Shown: positions 33,030 through 45,788, counted from the first letter of the stretch. The stretch is 64,000 bases of DNA from Pegoplata infirma (GCA_963921195.1 OY992536.1:99473550-99537549), one strand, 5' to 3'. Notes: generated by a model from the letters alone, not told the origin. Translations and numbers: made by a program.

Positions 33030-33843
33030 GGTAGTGGAGCCACAATAAATTTTTACACAGATGGATCGAGTGGGCTTTGGAGTCTATTCGGAAGAGCTTG
33101 GATTGAGCCTGGCTCGAAGATTGCCAGATCATTGCAGTGTTTACCAGACAGAGATGCTGGATATAAAGGAAGTGGCTGACTGGTTGAGTTAGAATGTCTT
33201 GTCTAAAACAGCAGTCAACATCTATTCTGACGGCCAAGACGCGGTTAAGTCTCTGTGGTCCATGTTTCTGAAAACAAGATCTGCCCTTAACTACCGCACG
33301 TCTTTAAATGAGATGGCCAATCAGTTTGATAGACGACTTATATGGGTCCCAGGGCACAGAGACATTCCGGGGAATTGCAAAGCCGATGAGCTTGCAAGAC
33401 TTGGAACTATCTTAAAGGTTCCAACATAATTGGAATGTGTTGATATGCCTCTAGAAACTTGCAAGCAAAATCTACCGCTTTGTTCCGCTACGGAGACTAA
33501 TCAGAGATGTGTTGACGTGTGAGACAACGCGACAGATTAAGCCTTCTCTTAATTAGAGGCGCACAAGTAAGCTGATATCGCTTCCAAGAGGAGATATTTC
33601 GACAGTGGTTGCTGTAATTACCGGACACTGTCTTAAATGACTTTTGTCGGAGTTGTATGGATGAAGAGGAGTTGGAAACTATCGAACACTTCATCTGCCA
33701 TTGCCCAGCACTTTCTGGTCAGAGACTTGCTTCACTGGGATACAGGGTGCTGCTCGATCTCTTTGATTTGTCAGATGTCAAAATTCAATATCTTAGGAGT
33801 TTCATAAGAAGCTCAAATTGGTTTAACGGCAGGGACCAGTAGG
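33030..33843 (+). pseudogene. LINE RNase H and zinc knuckle, broken
   Basis: FYTDGSS at about 33052, then after a one-base shift FGVYSEELGL and VYQTEMLDIKEVADWL with the catalytic Glu, a TAG near 33189, IYSDGQDAVKSLW (33222 on) and LIWVPGHRDIPGNCKADELA. The C-terminus CRSCMDEEELETIEHFICHC is in yet another frame (to 33843). All four acidic positions of RNase H can be found but in different frames. Confidence 0.8.
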
Positions 33844-34013
33844 GAAACTTATTACGGTCCCGTGGTACCACAATGGACCTCAGAGTCTACGTTTGCTATT
33901 TTATCACAATGGACCTCAGAGTCTACGTGTGTTGATGTAAAACGTCAGCAGCCACTTACAACCTACGTTTGCTGACGTTAAACGGCAGCAGTCCCTTACA
34001 ACCTAACCTAACC

Positions 34014-34504
34014 TAAAAATTTGTTGAGTTTTTTTTAATGCTTGGTAAAATTTTTCTAAAAAAAATTAAACCGCTGAGAACATTTTAATTTCCAAAACAT
34101 TGGAAAATGTCCCGAAAAAAGTTGGTTTTATGCAAATATATCGATATTTAGCAAAGATTTTATGAATTTTTGAATGTGTATTTTAGCTTTAGGTAAGCAT
34201 AATACAAAATAGCAAATTTGGTAAACTTCGGATAAAAAATGAAATTTCGACAATTTTATTGAAAATGTTAACATTAAACAGCCAAAATCGCTTAAATTTA
34301 TGCACGCGGGCGGATTTGAATTACTTAATTATAATGTTATTAACCTTCAAAGACTTATCAATGTGCCACGAAAAAAAATCGAACTTTTTTTTTTTTAAAT
34401 ATTAAAAATTATTGACAATTGTCCATATATAAAACAAATATTTTATAGTAAAATTGTATTACTAAAGTGCAAAACCCATAATAAATAAATTTGTTAACAT
34501 TTAT
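34014..34504. other. No gene seen
   Basis: AT-rich DNA without supported frames or terminal repeats, between the LINE end and a HINE tail. Confidence 0.5.
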
Positions 34505-34640
34505 CGCGCAGGGGAAGGTGACCTCCAGCATCCCCCGCCAAACCAACACCCGCCAAAAATACCCCTGTAACATTTTTTTTTATGTTGGAGGTTGTAAAAG
34601 ATTTGTCACAGCCGATTCTAACACTCTTATTTGTTTACAC
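34505..34640 (+). mobile_element. HINE 3' tail fragment
   Basis: CCTCCAGCATCCCCCGCC and, at the end, GTTGGAGGTTGTAAAAGATT, TCACAGCCGA and ACACTCTTATTTGTTT match the 3' half of the HINE at 5454-6030. Confidence 0.65.
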
Positions 34641-36177
34641 TAATTTAAGATCTAACTAATTATAGATCCAATAGATCCATGTTTGGACTGGACAGCCATT
34701 TTCCGACAATACTGTCTGAGGGTATTATACGGCCGATCTTTATTATTTTCCTTACTTTTTTTTATGATTTTAATAAATCTATATTCTATTTTATTATTCC
34801 CAATCATGTGTATTAAAACTAAAGCTATGGCAACTCTAAGTGCAATTAAGCTCTTTTTCAAAATAGAGAAATGCATAAAGAGAGCAAGAGCTTATAAGTG
34901 TATAATAATAATTTTTTCATTTGACTTCCTCCCCTTGAGATATGCAGGGATTTTTTTTTCAAACCACATTTCTTATATTTAAACGAGTTTTTGGCGCTGT
35001 GTATGTTAGCATGTCATAAAAAAACGATGGTTGGTCGCATATTTCTAATAACGTTTTTCTTTTAGGGGTATGCGTGTCACATAATTTTTTTTTTTATTTA
35101 ATTTTTTATTTATTTTTCGTATATTGCAATAATGAACAAGTAGAAAAACTGTTTGCTTTTTAAATATACAATAGAATTTACTGACTGCGTAACCATTAGT
35201 TAAATACTAGGTATACATAAGAGGCATTCCATAATAAGTGTCTAGGAAAAAAATTACCATAAGTCGCAGCAATGTCATAGCTCTAAGGATTGAAGTGACT
35301 GCTAATGTTTCACGGCGGTACACATAGACTTTGAAAGTCCCTATTTACTATATAATTGAATTAGGAAATTTGAAAGTTTCGCAAAAAATTTGTAAAAATA
35401 CTAAAATATCGTAAAATATCGTAAAATTATGGAAATTGTTTTTTGGTCCCTTTTCTTCTAGTAAATTGAGTGCCAAATTTTAGAGGGAAAATTAGAAACC
35501 CCAGCTGGACGTTAACGTTGTGGGACCTTTGTTGAGCAAAGTTTCATATACACTCAAATAAATATAACTGTATTCAATTGTGAATGCGAATATATAGAGA
35601 GAATGCCTGGGTATGAGACGATAATAATATTTATAATAAAAATAAATGTTCAAATATATTTAATATACATAAATAGAACACAAAAACTATTACACAAAAA
35701 AAAATTACCAAAAAAAAAAAAAATTCAAAAGGTTTTTGAACTTTTTATAAGTACATAACCTTATTTATATTGCCAAAAAAAATTTTTGAAAGAAAAAAAG
35801 TCACGCATTTTTAGGCCAAAGTGTTATACACTTGGAAGAAGCAAAACAAAAACTATAAGTAAATGTTAAATAAGTTCAGTTTGTTCAATGACCTATGTAC
35901 ACATAGTTTAAATACATATTATCGAAATAATTATGAAACTAGTACAATAAATATTTGTGCTTAAAGCAATAAATTGTTCTATGTTTATTAGGGGTGGGAT
36001 AGTGCACGAGTTTTCGACTTCGAAACGCTAGAACCGCTAATTCTCTCACTCTGGGGTCTACTCCAGGGGAGTTATGAGGCTTTTTGTGGATTTTTTCCCC
36101 ATCACGACCAACTTTAACTTCGATGAGCGACCCCTAAATCATATTTTTTTGCTCATTGACTTTTTTTGCGAACCTTA
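34641..36177. other. Unassigned AT-rich DNA
   Basis: At 34655-34750, CCAATAGATCCATGTTTGGACT and GGGTATTATACGGCCGATCT recall the repeat tail at 55155-55265, so a second HINE-like subfamily may end here. AAGAGGCATTCCATAAT at 35220 recalls the GGGGCATTCCATG terminus at 60428. No gene is supported; short open frames overlap on both strands without motifs. Confidence 0.4.
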
Positions 36178-36852
36178 CACTCAAAAAAATAAAACTGTAA
36201 AGTCAACAATTTTTTTTAGTTAAGTTGAGTTAACTGGCTTTTTAGCAAATTTTTAGTTATAATCAGCGTTTTAACTACTTTTTTTTAGTTAAGTTCAATT
36301 TACGAAAATACTAGTTTTGAACAAATTTTGAATTAATTTTTTTTGTTGACTTTAAAACTGAGTTAAAGAATTTTTACTAAATTATTTGCTGATTTTTCGT
36401 AACATATTTGTTAAGTGAAAAGAGTTATTACTATTTAAGAAATTTCTTGTGTAGCCTCCTATGCAAATCTCATAAGTTCTACTTAAGCTGAACTTAATGC
36501 TGTGAAAAAATAGAAAAAAAAATAAGTGAAGTGTTACTGCTTAAAGCGTTCGGTGAAATAAAAAAAAATGTCGACCTGAAAATGTAAAAAAAAAAATTAC
36601 AAAATATTTTGTTAATTTTAGTTTACGAAAAGTAACTAAAAGTATAGCTAAATTCAACTATTTTTTTGTAAATATGCACATAAAAATGTTACAAAATTTT
36701 CAGCTAAATTTTTAGTTAAAGTTAAGGTTTTCTTTGCTACATTCATTCTACGAAAAGTCAGCTAAATATTTTTAGTTAAATTAACTAGAAATTTAGTAGG
36801 CTCAAAATCAGGTGCTTTTTTTGCTAACTTTACAGTTTTCTTTTTTTGAGTG
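36178..36852. mobile_element. CACTC-ended TIR element (675 bp), TA duplication
   Basis: Ends CACTCAAAAAAATAAAACTG and inverted CAGTTTTCTTTTTTTGAGTG, with TA on each side (36176-36177, 36853-36854). TGTAAAGTCAAC and GCTAACTTTACAG continue the TIR. No coding capacity and no tRNA-like module. Confidence 0.7.
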
Positions 36853-38420
36853 TACAAAATGAGCGGTTCTAGTGTTTCCAAATCTTGCTGTTTAAAATCT
36901 AATACAACAGCTATCACACTTTAATGTGGATTCTACAAAATGTTGTTTAAAATTATATAGATTCGTTTCCAGGAAAAGACGTCACTCTCACAAAAATATT
37001 ATTTTTTTTTAATTTGGTACAAATAAAAACATTCAGCCTTACCACAGAAAAATAAAATAAATTTAAAATCGACTTTTATTTCCATACAAATTGTTTTTGT
37101 TTTTAATATCGACTTTCAAAAAATATATGTATGAAAAATTTTAAATTTAAAATAAAACTTTTGTTAAAATAAACTTTTTGTTTTTCTTTGGTACGGGCCA
37201 TTGATTTTGTTTTTAAAATCGACTTTCAAAAAATGTATAGAAAATTAAAAATTTTAAATAAAACTTTTGTTAAAATAGAGTTTTTATTAATTTTTGGTAC
37301 GGGCCATTAATTTTTAAAATGAATTTTAATTTTCGGCTGCTTCGAATCAAAAATAGTCCCCACAATTTCGTGTTTCCTGGGTTAATTTTGAGTTTGAGGT
37401 TTTTTTTACTATTTGCCTTATATCTCACGTTGTATATACCCGATCTATTCGCAATAAAAACCATGGTAAAGAGAATTATATTTGCAACAAATCGTAAAAA
37501 AAAATATTTTCCAATCAAAACATTAGATAATGTGGACTTATCATACAGACAGTGTTGCCAATTTAGCCATTTTCCGGCTAGATTTAGCTCCTTTTGAACT
37601 CGTTTAGCCGGAGAAAAAGGCATTTAGCCATTTTCGAAATTGTTTTAGCAGTTTTTTTAGCCATTTGTGAGTTTTCGGTTAAAAAAGTAATTTTTAGTGT
37701 GTTTTTTATACTAAAATAGAGAATTTATTGGTTTTTAAGTTTGTACAAATCGATAACAGACTCTAATACTATTTGTTATAAAGGTTTAAGTTGAAAAATG
37801 TAGGAGAAAATTTAATTTCTAAAAATTATAGACATTTCTGGTATTCCCATACCGGTTTCAAACACTTTAGTTATGTGTTATCATCAAAAGGATTCTAAAT
37901 GTTGGTTTGTTTTGTTAGTAGGTAATTGATTTTCATATATTTGAATTTTTATTAATAGTCGTAACTATCTCTTTTACCCATGCAAACACGGCTTCAATTG
38001 TGTAATGATTTTTCGACACTTTTTTTTTCGACATTATGGATCCTGACAATTTTGTTGTTTTTGACGTATTATATTTATACAAATAATAGGTTATTGCCCC
38101 ATTTATTAAACGCGAGGCTATAAAGTATCATTTTGCATCATTGGTTTCAAGTTTGCTCATTGCATATTAATTTCCCGGTATGAAAAGATAATTCATAAAT
38201 GAAAAATCGAAAAATGCTGTAAACTCCGTCTCCACGTTTACAACAAAACTACTTAGCGTGTATCTGAAATATCGTCATAATTTGACGTATCTAGTTGACA
38301 TCTAATGATTTTTTTCGGAAACCAATTTCCGACAAATAGTTTTGGAAAAAAAGGGCAAAAAGTGACAAAATGTAAACTCCGTCTCTGTAAACTCCGTCAA
38401 CTTTTTTTTTTGCAGATACC
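36853..38420. other. Unassigned DNA with small local repeats
   Basis: GGTACGGGCCATT-ATTTT occurs at 37189 and 37297 with AAAATCGACTTTCAAAAAATGTAT-like text between, a local ~105-bp duplication. Around 37540-37660 the word TTTAGCCATTTT is repeated. Open frames over 37270-37620 exist on both strands and carry no motif. Confidence 0.4.
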
Positions 38421-38799
38421 CGTGTAAAAAAATAATTATATCAAAACATATCTCCGTTGATAAAAACATATATGGATCATATATAAATGGATATAATCAG
38501 ATCTACTCCATATATATTCATATCTGCTTCAGATATGTTTTGATCCGTAAATTGAGTCTATCTGACAATTTTACATATATGAACATATCTGAAAATGGCT
38601 GATCATATATGCCATATATGCCAGATGGACTCAATTTACGGATCAAAACATATCTGAAGCATATATGAATATATATGGAGTAGATCTGATTTTATCCATT
38701 TAGATATCCCTATTAATATTATAAATCTGATTGTTGGTTTGTCTGTCTGTCTGTCTGTCTTTTTGTCTGTCTGTCTCTCTGTCTGTTTCGCAATAAGTA

Positions 38800-40980
38800 C
38801 AGAACGGCTTAACCGATTTTCATGAAATTTTCACCACAGGTAGTACTAACCGAGGCGGGGACTATAGGCCGTAAGCGACCGCGATCGGACAAAGGGGCGT
38901 AAAATGCCACGCCCCTTTGTACCATGCTAAAGCTATATATACCTTTCCAATAACGGAAAAACGGCTGAACCGATTTTCATGAAATTTTTACCACAGATAG
39001 TACTAACCAAGGCGGGAACTAAAGGCCAAAAGCGACCGCGATCGGACAAAGGGGCGTAAAATGACACGCCCTTTTGTACTATGCTATAGCTATATCTGCC
39101 TGTCCGGCAATAACGGAAAAACGGCTGAACCGATTGTCATGAAATTTTCACCACCGATAGTAATAACCGAGGCGGGAACTATAGGCCAGAAAAATCCGCG
39201 ATCGAAAAATGGACGTAAAATGCCACGCCCCTTTGTACTATACAGAAACTATGTCAGCATGTTCCGCAATCACTGAAAAGTGATTTAACCGATTTCAATG
39301 AAATTTTTACCACAGATAGTACTAACCGAGGCGAAAACTATGAGCCACAATTGAGGGCGATCAAAAAAAGGGGCGTAAAATGCCACGCCCCTTTTTGTAA
39401 GACTGAAAGCTATTTCTGTCTTTTCCGCAATTACGCTTAAACGGCTGAACTGATTTTCATGAAATTTTCACTACAGATAGTATTAAGCGAAGCGAAAAGT
39501 ATGTTCCACAATAGAAGGCGATCGAAGAAAGGGGTAAAATGCCACGCCCCTTTGTATTACATCGAAAGTTATTTCTTCCTGTTTCTCAATCACGCATAAA
39601 CGGCTGAACCGATTTTAATGAAGTTTTTACCAAAGATAGTACTAACCGAGCCGGAAACTAGAAATTATAAGAGAACGCGTTTGGACAAAGGGGCGGAAAA
39701 TGTCACGCCCCTTTTTACTATACTGAAAGTTTTTTCTGTATGTTCCGTAATCATGCTTAAACGACCATACCGACTTAAAAGAAATAAAATATCACGCCCT
39801 TTTTTATTTAATTGAACGCTATTTCTGTCTGTTCCGTAATTTAACATAAACTGCTAAAGCGATTGGAATGAAATTTTTACCACAGATAGTAAGTACTTAC
39901 CGAGGCGGGAACTATAGATTAAAATAGAGCGCGTTTGGACAAAGGGGCGTAAATTGACACGCTCCTTTGTACTATACTGAAAGTGCTTCTGCCTGTTCCT
40001 TAATAACGCTTAAACTAAACCGATTTTAACAAAAATTTTTCCATAGATAGTACTAACAGAGGCGGGCACTTTAGTATGTAGCAACTGCCACGCCCGCCTT
40101 TTGCAATGTACTGAAAGTTCATTCTGCCTTTCCGTAATCATTTTAAACGGTTATCATAATATTCACCACAGTTAGTTAGTACTTATTGAGGCGGAAACTA
40201 TAGACACGACCATACAAAGGCGTGAATTGCCACGTCTCTTTGTAATACATTGAAATTTCCCAGCTGGCAAAATAAAACCACACCTGACATACTGCTGACT
40301 CTCCCTTTATGAAATCGCTGACATCTTCATACAATTTTTCAAAATGTCATCACTGACATGTCAGCAGTTGGTCAGCAGGGTCCACCAGTATCAGTGAACA
40401 CTAGCAATTCGTTTAAACAACCCCTGACCAACTGCTGACATGTCATTGATGACATTTTGAAAAATTTTATGAAGATGTCAGCAATTTTATAAAGGGCGAG
40501 TCAGCAGTAAGTCAGGTGTGATTTTTTTGCCAACTGGGTTATTTCTGCCCGATCCGTACACACGCGCTAACGGTGAAAAAATTTTAATTAAATTTCATTA
40601 CAGATGGTATCACCGTGGCGATCGGGGCTTAAAATGCAGCACCCCTTTGTATTAAATTAAAAAATATTTTTTCCTGTTGAACGATATGCCATATTAGCCC
40701 GTGATTAGGCAAATGGGAGTAAAATGCCACGTCAAATTGTAATATACAGAACGCTATTTCTGGCTTATTTGCTATCATGCAAAAACGGCTTAACCAACTC
40801 CTTTAAACACTACTGTTAGAACTAACTGAACGCGAACTATTTCCTATATCATAACCTTAAATCAGTTGAGCCGATTTCAATGAAATTTCCAACACAAATA
40901 GTGATATAGCCAATATTTTTGATAAAAAGGCATATAATGGCACGCCCCTTTGTACTTTAGTGAGAGTTATGTCTGCTGAG
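38800..40980 (+). repeat. ~150-bp tandem units, each with a GGGGCGT...ACGCCCC hairpin
   Basis: Many units contain AAAGGGGCGT, a loop AAAATGCC and ACGCCCCTTT (about 38894, 39051, 39358, 39698, with weaker copies at 39212, 39530, 39948 and further). The paired bases are better kept than the intervening DNA. Unit length drifts and the array decays to the right. Confidence 0.8.
40259..40538. mobile_element. 280-bp MITE inside the Helitron
   Basis: Ends CCCAGCTGGCAAAATAAAAC and inverted CCCAGTTGGCAAAAAAATC, with ACACCTGAC and CTGCTGAC-rich palindromic arms. No unambiguous target duplication. Confidence 0.75.
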
Positions 40981-41799
40981 CAAATTTAGTTGCTATTTTC
41001 TTCACGTGCTAACCAATAGGGGAACTATAGGTCACATGAGACCAAAATTGAACTAAATGCGTTAAATGCCACACCCACTTGAACTACAGTGAAAGTTATG
41101 TCTTTATTGATGTTTTCACTTCATAAAGTGCTAACCGAGGATGGAACTATAGGTTCCTTTGAAAAGCCATTAAATAAATACATTTGGCGTTTTTTGTTGG
41201 CATAATTATCAGTGTTCTACCATACAAAGTTCACATTAGTGTTAACGGTCAAAATTCTAGAAGTTAAAAATTAACTTGCATACATTGTGAATAATTCTCT
41301 TATTGGTAATGGCTCTCTTTGGTATTAATAAAAAAGATACATAAATGTTTTATTTTTATTATAATTTTATTAATATTTCATCGAAAATGTGTAATATTTT
41401 ACAAAACTATTCCAAACGACGCTAAATTAAATTGAGAAATTTATGGAAGTTAATGTATCGTTTTTTTCGTTTTCATGCATGTTAACAATCTAAGTTTGCC
41501 AACAAAAAAGGCCTATTAATATTAGGTTTGTTCCCATGACGGAGGAACACGTACACACTATGTTCCCGACGCTAAGAAAAATCGAAAAATAAAATCGACC
41601 AAACCTCATGAATTGGTTTATATTCATTAGTGAAAAGCCACGAAGAAGTAGATAAAATGATAATAAAAAACTCATTCATTACATAAAAATTTTTTTCAAC
41701 CCGGGCAACGCCGGGTGCAAAACAGCTAGTGATCCATATATGTTTTTATCAAATAATATATTTTTATATATTTCAGGAGTCTAGCTCTTTTACTTTGGA

Positions 41800-41988
41800 C
41801 TGTATCGTGTCTTCCACAGATGGACAGACGGACGGACGGACAGAAGGACATCGCTAGAATGTCTTAGAATCGATCACTGATCAATAAAATATATACTTTA
41901 TGGGGTCCTAGACCGATATATCGATGCGTTACATACGGAATGACAAAGTGAGAATACCCCCATACTGTGGTTGGAGGGTATAAAAATA
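41800..41988 (-). mobile_element. HINE 5' part, minus strand, truncated
   Basis: Complement shows TTTTTATACCCTCCAACCAC, GACCCCATAAAGTATATATT and GTCCGTCCGTCCGTCTGTCC. The 3' half is missing. Confidence 0.75.
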
Positions 41989-42529
41989 AACATTGTTTAG
42001 TTTTATTTTTTTTTTGGTTCAAATTACGTTCTGAGTTTTTATAAAATCGCACAACACATATGAATATTTATAATTACTCCACCACAGCATCACCTATCGG
42101 GTCCATTTATAAATATATATTTTTTTAATAGCGAAACATACATACAATCTGAACTGGTGTCTAATCGCACTGAAAATAAGAACTTGTTTAAAAACTTGAT
42201 ACCAGCGCCATCTACCGGGTCCAAAATGAAAAAAAAAAAAAAGTAGTCATAACAGCTTGAATCGAATCTATGGTGTTAAACTTAGTTGGATAGCCCTCAT
42301 GGTAACAATTACACACACGATTATATAAATAACGATATGGCATTGCTTTTTGGCACTAATTTGGCACTAAATAATAATGTTCTGAAACAGGGTATCTCAT
42401 ATTATAATTTTCCAAAAGCCTACATCCTCCGCTATGTTTTCTCTATTGAAGTTTTTTTGATCAGACAAATAGTTTACGAGATATGATTTTTTAAGCACCA
42501 GAATGGTACTTTGTCCCACTGTGCAGTGG
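41989..42529. other. No gene seen
   Basis: Contains two copies of CAGCRYCAYCTAYCGGGTCC (42086 and 42205), probably fragments of one repeat. No frame or element end is supported. Confidence 0.4.
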
Positions 42530-42945
42530 TTCAAAAGTTATTAGCAAAACCGCGAATTTCAGAATGGTTTCACCTTAAATTCATGTGTTGCAATAATCAA
42601 GGTTTAAAAAACAAGCTTTAAAAACATTGGCAAGCCACACAAAATTACTTTGCCAATTATTTTTATTACTCAAAAATTTTTTTTACACAAACAAAAAATT
42701 TACACTCGAAAAAAATTTTACACTCAAGAAAAAAAATAGTAATTTTTTCTTTTATTTACAAAATTACAAAAAAAAGTTTTTTACTCAAAATAAAATATTC
42801 ATAGATTCGGTCAAGTCGAATTTAACTTTTCTACTTCTATTACCAAGCGAAATTCTAAAAAGATATAATTTTCGGGACAGGTAAGTATTCAATGAATACT
42901 ATTCATGGATTCGGCAAGTCGAATTTAACTTATCTACCTGTTTTG
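42530..42945 (+). mobile_element. HINE 3' part, with a duplicated tail
   Basis: GTGGTTCAAAAGTTATTAGC, then T/A runs with ACTCAAAATAAAATATTCATA and two successive tails GATTCGGTCAAGTCGAATTT (42803) and GATTCGGCAAGTCGAATTTA (42909), each followed by CTAC-TTTT. Same plan as 62684-63370. Confidence 0.65.
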
Positions 42946-43218
42946 TACATGTTTTTTTCTATTTTTTGTTAAAAAATTTAAACATTTTTATGCAAGAAAA
43001 AATTCAAAGTCCTGCCCTTGTAACCAAAAGGATTAAAAAATGTCGGGATTTTTCGGCTATCGGTTTGGGATGCCAATGAAGCCGATTAGTGTTTGGGTGC
43101 AATTTCTGGATGGGTATTTTTTTACATTATGGATTGTATAAAAGATTCGGCAAAGCTGAATTTTTTTTAACAAATTTTGACACATTTTTTTTGGTAAATT
43201 TGCAATTCACCAGAAAAA

Positions 43219-44207
43219 TAATGTGCTCGATTCTGGAATACATTTTCACCATTCACCTAATTTAAAAAAAAAAATTAATACTTTTTAGAATTTTAAAATA
43301 TTTAAATATGTTCTTGTAATTATTAAAGATATTAACTACACCATTTACAGATGTAATTCGAAAAAGATCAATTGTAATTCGAAGATTCTATTTGTAATTC
43401 GAAGATTCCATTTGTAATTCGAAGATTCCATTTGTAATTCGAAGATTCCATTTGTAATTCGAATACTCCAATTGTAATTCGAAGATTCCATTTGTAATTC
43501 GAAGATTCCAATTGTAATTCGGAAAAGATCAATTGTAATTCGAAAAAGATCAATTGCAATTCGAAAAAGATCAATTGTAATTCGTAAAAGATCAATTGTA
43601 ATTCGAAAAAGATCAATTGTAATTCGAAAAAGATCAATTGAAATTCGTAAAAGATTAATTGTAATTCGTAAAAGATCAATTGTAATTCGAAGATTCCAAT
43701 TGTAATTCGAAAAATATCAATGGAAATACAGTTAATATTTTTCGAATTACAATTGGAATCTTCGAATTACAATTGATCTTTTACGAATTACAATTGATCT
43801 TTTACGAATTACAATTGATCTTTTACGAATTACAATTGATCTTTTTCGAATTACAATTGATCTTTTACGAATTACAATTGATCTTTTTCGAATTACAATT
43901 GATCTTTTTCGAATTACAATTGATCTTTTCCGAATTACAATTGGAATCTTCGAATTACAAATGGAATCTTCGAGTTACAATTGGAGTATTCGAATTACAA
44001 ATGGAATCTTCGAATTACAAATGGAATCTTCGAATTACAAATAGAATCTTCGAATTACAATTAATCTTTTTCGAATTACATCTGTAAATGGTGTAGATCT
44101 TTAATTGTTATAAGAAAAAAAATTTAAAATCTTGGAATTTGAAAGGATATCAAATTTTTAAAAATTAGGTGAATGGTTAAATCGTATTCCAAAATCGAGC
44201 ACAATAT
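43219..44207. mobile_element. ~1-kb fold-back element made of short AATTCGAA repeats
   Basis: Outer arms ATGTGCTCGATTCTGGAATA / TATTCCAAAATCGAGCACAA and ACACCATTTACAGATGTAAT / ATTACATCTGTAAATGGTGT are inverted. Between them both arms consist of about 18-21-bp repeats built from TGTAATTCGAAGATTCCATT and GTAATTCGAAAAAGATCAAT, in the same order mirrored around 43715-43738. Open frames of about 100 codons on each strand translate the repeats and are the same sequence mirrored. Confidence 0.9.
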
Positions 44208-44872
44208 GTTTCTGTCTTAAAACTTTCTTCGTCTTTGCATAAAAGTGCATGGAATTTATGCCACCTACTCTTTCTTTAAGTGTAGTCACCTATTTAGTAT
44301 GTAAAACCTGAAAAGTAGGAGTATTATAAGTACATATTTTAACATACATACATACATATTTCATCTAATTTATTCATAAATTATTCTAAAATTGTTTCAT
44401 ATTTTATTAACGCCATAAATTCCTTCCCACAAGGTTGTTTTTGTATATATTTATTATTTTTAGCAGTTTTTTTTTTTACTTTTTCACTTTTTCTTTTTTT
44501 TTGGTTTCGATTTTGACATGGTACATGATTTAGTTTTTTTTTTTTTTTTAGAAAAAAAAACTAGAAATAGTTTAAATATTATGTTCCCTTTACGTGTCAA
44601 AACTGCATCATGCAAACGTTTTACAAAATCAAATGCTATAAAAAAATAAAAAATAAAATGTTTCTTATATTTTATTCTTTTGAAAGAAAGTAAAAGAAAT
44701 GAAAACGAAAACTCTAGTTTTAAATGCTGTCACGTATTTTTAGTGACATATTGACGATTATTCACGCCTAAATCAAAAACTGGAAAAACAGAAACAAACA
44801 GATGTGACTTTTTAAGATAACGTTCTTACACTGTTTGTAACAGTAGTTAAGAATTTTGTAATTAATATTTTA
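44208..44872. other. No gene seen
   Basis: AT-rich DNA with long T-runs; nothing supported. Confidence 0.5.
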
Positions 44873-45788
44873 AGTAGGTTTATTCTAGCTCGCGGTCATT
44901 ATTTCCTATACTAATTTAAACTATGATATTCTCATAGAATAATTTTCAAGAAAATTATTTTTCAATTTTAAATTTATTTGTGTTGGTCATTTTTGCAAGA
45001 CTTAAACGACACGTGTTAATTACACTGTTCTCGAATTTGACACTTTTTTTAACAAGCTGGGCACCCTACTGGTAAAGTTAAGTCGAGTACGCTGAATTCA
45101 GTGGTGCTAGCCGTTTTACGAAGTTATTGCATGTATTCGCGATTTTTGCGATTTAAAATTTTGATGCTCAATCAAGTACAATAAAAACGATATTTTTAAA
45201 CTTTTGCCATAATTTTTAAATTTAAAACCATTCAAGTCTGTCAAATTAACATAACAAACCATAATACCGTGAATTTTTTCGCGAAAAATATTTTTTGTTC
45301 GCGAAAAACCTTTATTTTTGTAAAAAAATTGGTTCAATACAAATATATTTAGTTTGATTTGAATTTACACTAAATCCAATTGTAATATCAGTTTTTCCAA
45401 AGTTAGCGATATTCGCGATTATTTTTTTTATTATTTTTAAGTAAAAAAAAAAAACATTTTTTTATATTATTTAGACAATTGCTGAATTTTTATCATCTAA
45501 ACTCTAATGAATATACAAAAAAAATTATTTGCATTAAAAAGTTGGAAAAAAAATTTCACGAAAAAAAATTCGCGAATTTTCCAATTTTTTTTTTGTTTTG
45601 CTATTAAATTATGAAAATGTGTAAAAAACGATACATTACAGACACAAAATTTAAAAAAAAATTTTCGTGGAAAAAATGTTTTTTTTCGCGGAAATTTTTT
45701 TTTATGCAAAAAAAAAACAATGAATTTTCTAAATTTATATTTAAAAACTATCCCAAAAGCATAAAAATTACATTTTTGCAGTACCTAC

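Larger units (their letters stand above)
30380..34013 (+). mobile_element. LINE (I/LOA-like), decayed, interrupted by a second LINE
   Basis: Similarity starts around 30380 in the endonuclease domain and ends in a 3' UTR whose last bases are CCTAACCTAACCTAA (33998-34013). Domain order is endonuclease, reverse transcriptase, RNase H, zinc knuckle. The 3' UTR repeats ACAATGGACCTCAGAGTCTA twice (33870-33925) and a CTACGTTTGCTGACGT-like block twice. A 489-bp LINE fragment lies at 30529-31017 in the opposite direction. Confidence 0.8.
38707..41729 (+). mobile_element. Non-autonomous Helitron, 3.0 kb
   Basis: Starts with TC (TCCCTATTAATATTATAAAT) after a host A and ends with the hairpin CCCGGGCAACGCCGGG followed by AACAGCTAG and a host T, which is the signature of Helitron insertion between A and T. 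After a (TCTG)n stretch the interior is about a dozen degenerate units of roughly 150 bp (AACGGCTGAACCGATTTT, ACCACAGATAGTACTAACCG). No Rep/helicase frame. Rolling-circle transposition is the known mechanism for the family. Confidence 0.85.
38421..41775. mobile_element. Palindromic TIR element, split by a Helitron
   Basis: The left arm begins CGTGTAAAAAAATAATTATA; GTTTTGATCCGTAAATTGAG (38537) is matched by CTCAATTTACGGATCAAAAC (38629), and ATAAAAACATATATGGATCA (38460) is matched by TGATCCATATATGTTTTTAT at 41730, on the far side of the inserted Helitron. The right terminus is uncertain. Confidence 0.6.

Noticed and set aside
34652..34982. Hydrophobic open frames of 74 and 99 codons on opposite strands
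   Set aside because: TTT/ATT-rich DNA gives membrane-like peptides by chance; no conserved motif.
43368..44087. Two ~104-codon open frames, one on each strand, with repeated FELQLIF peptides
   Set aside because: They are the two mirror-image arms of one fold-back element, made of short tandem units.
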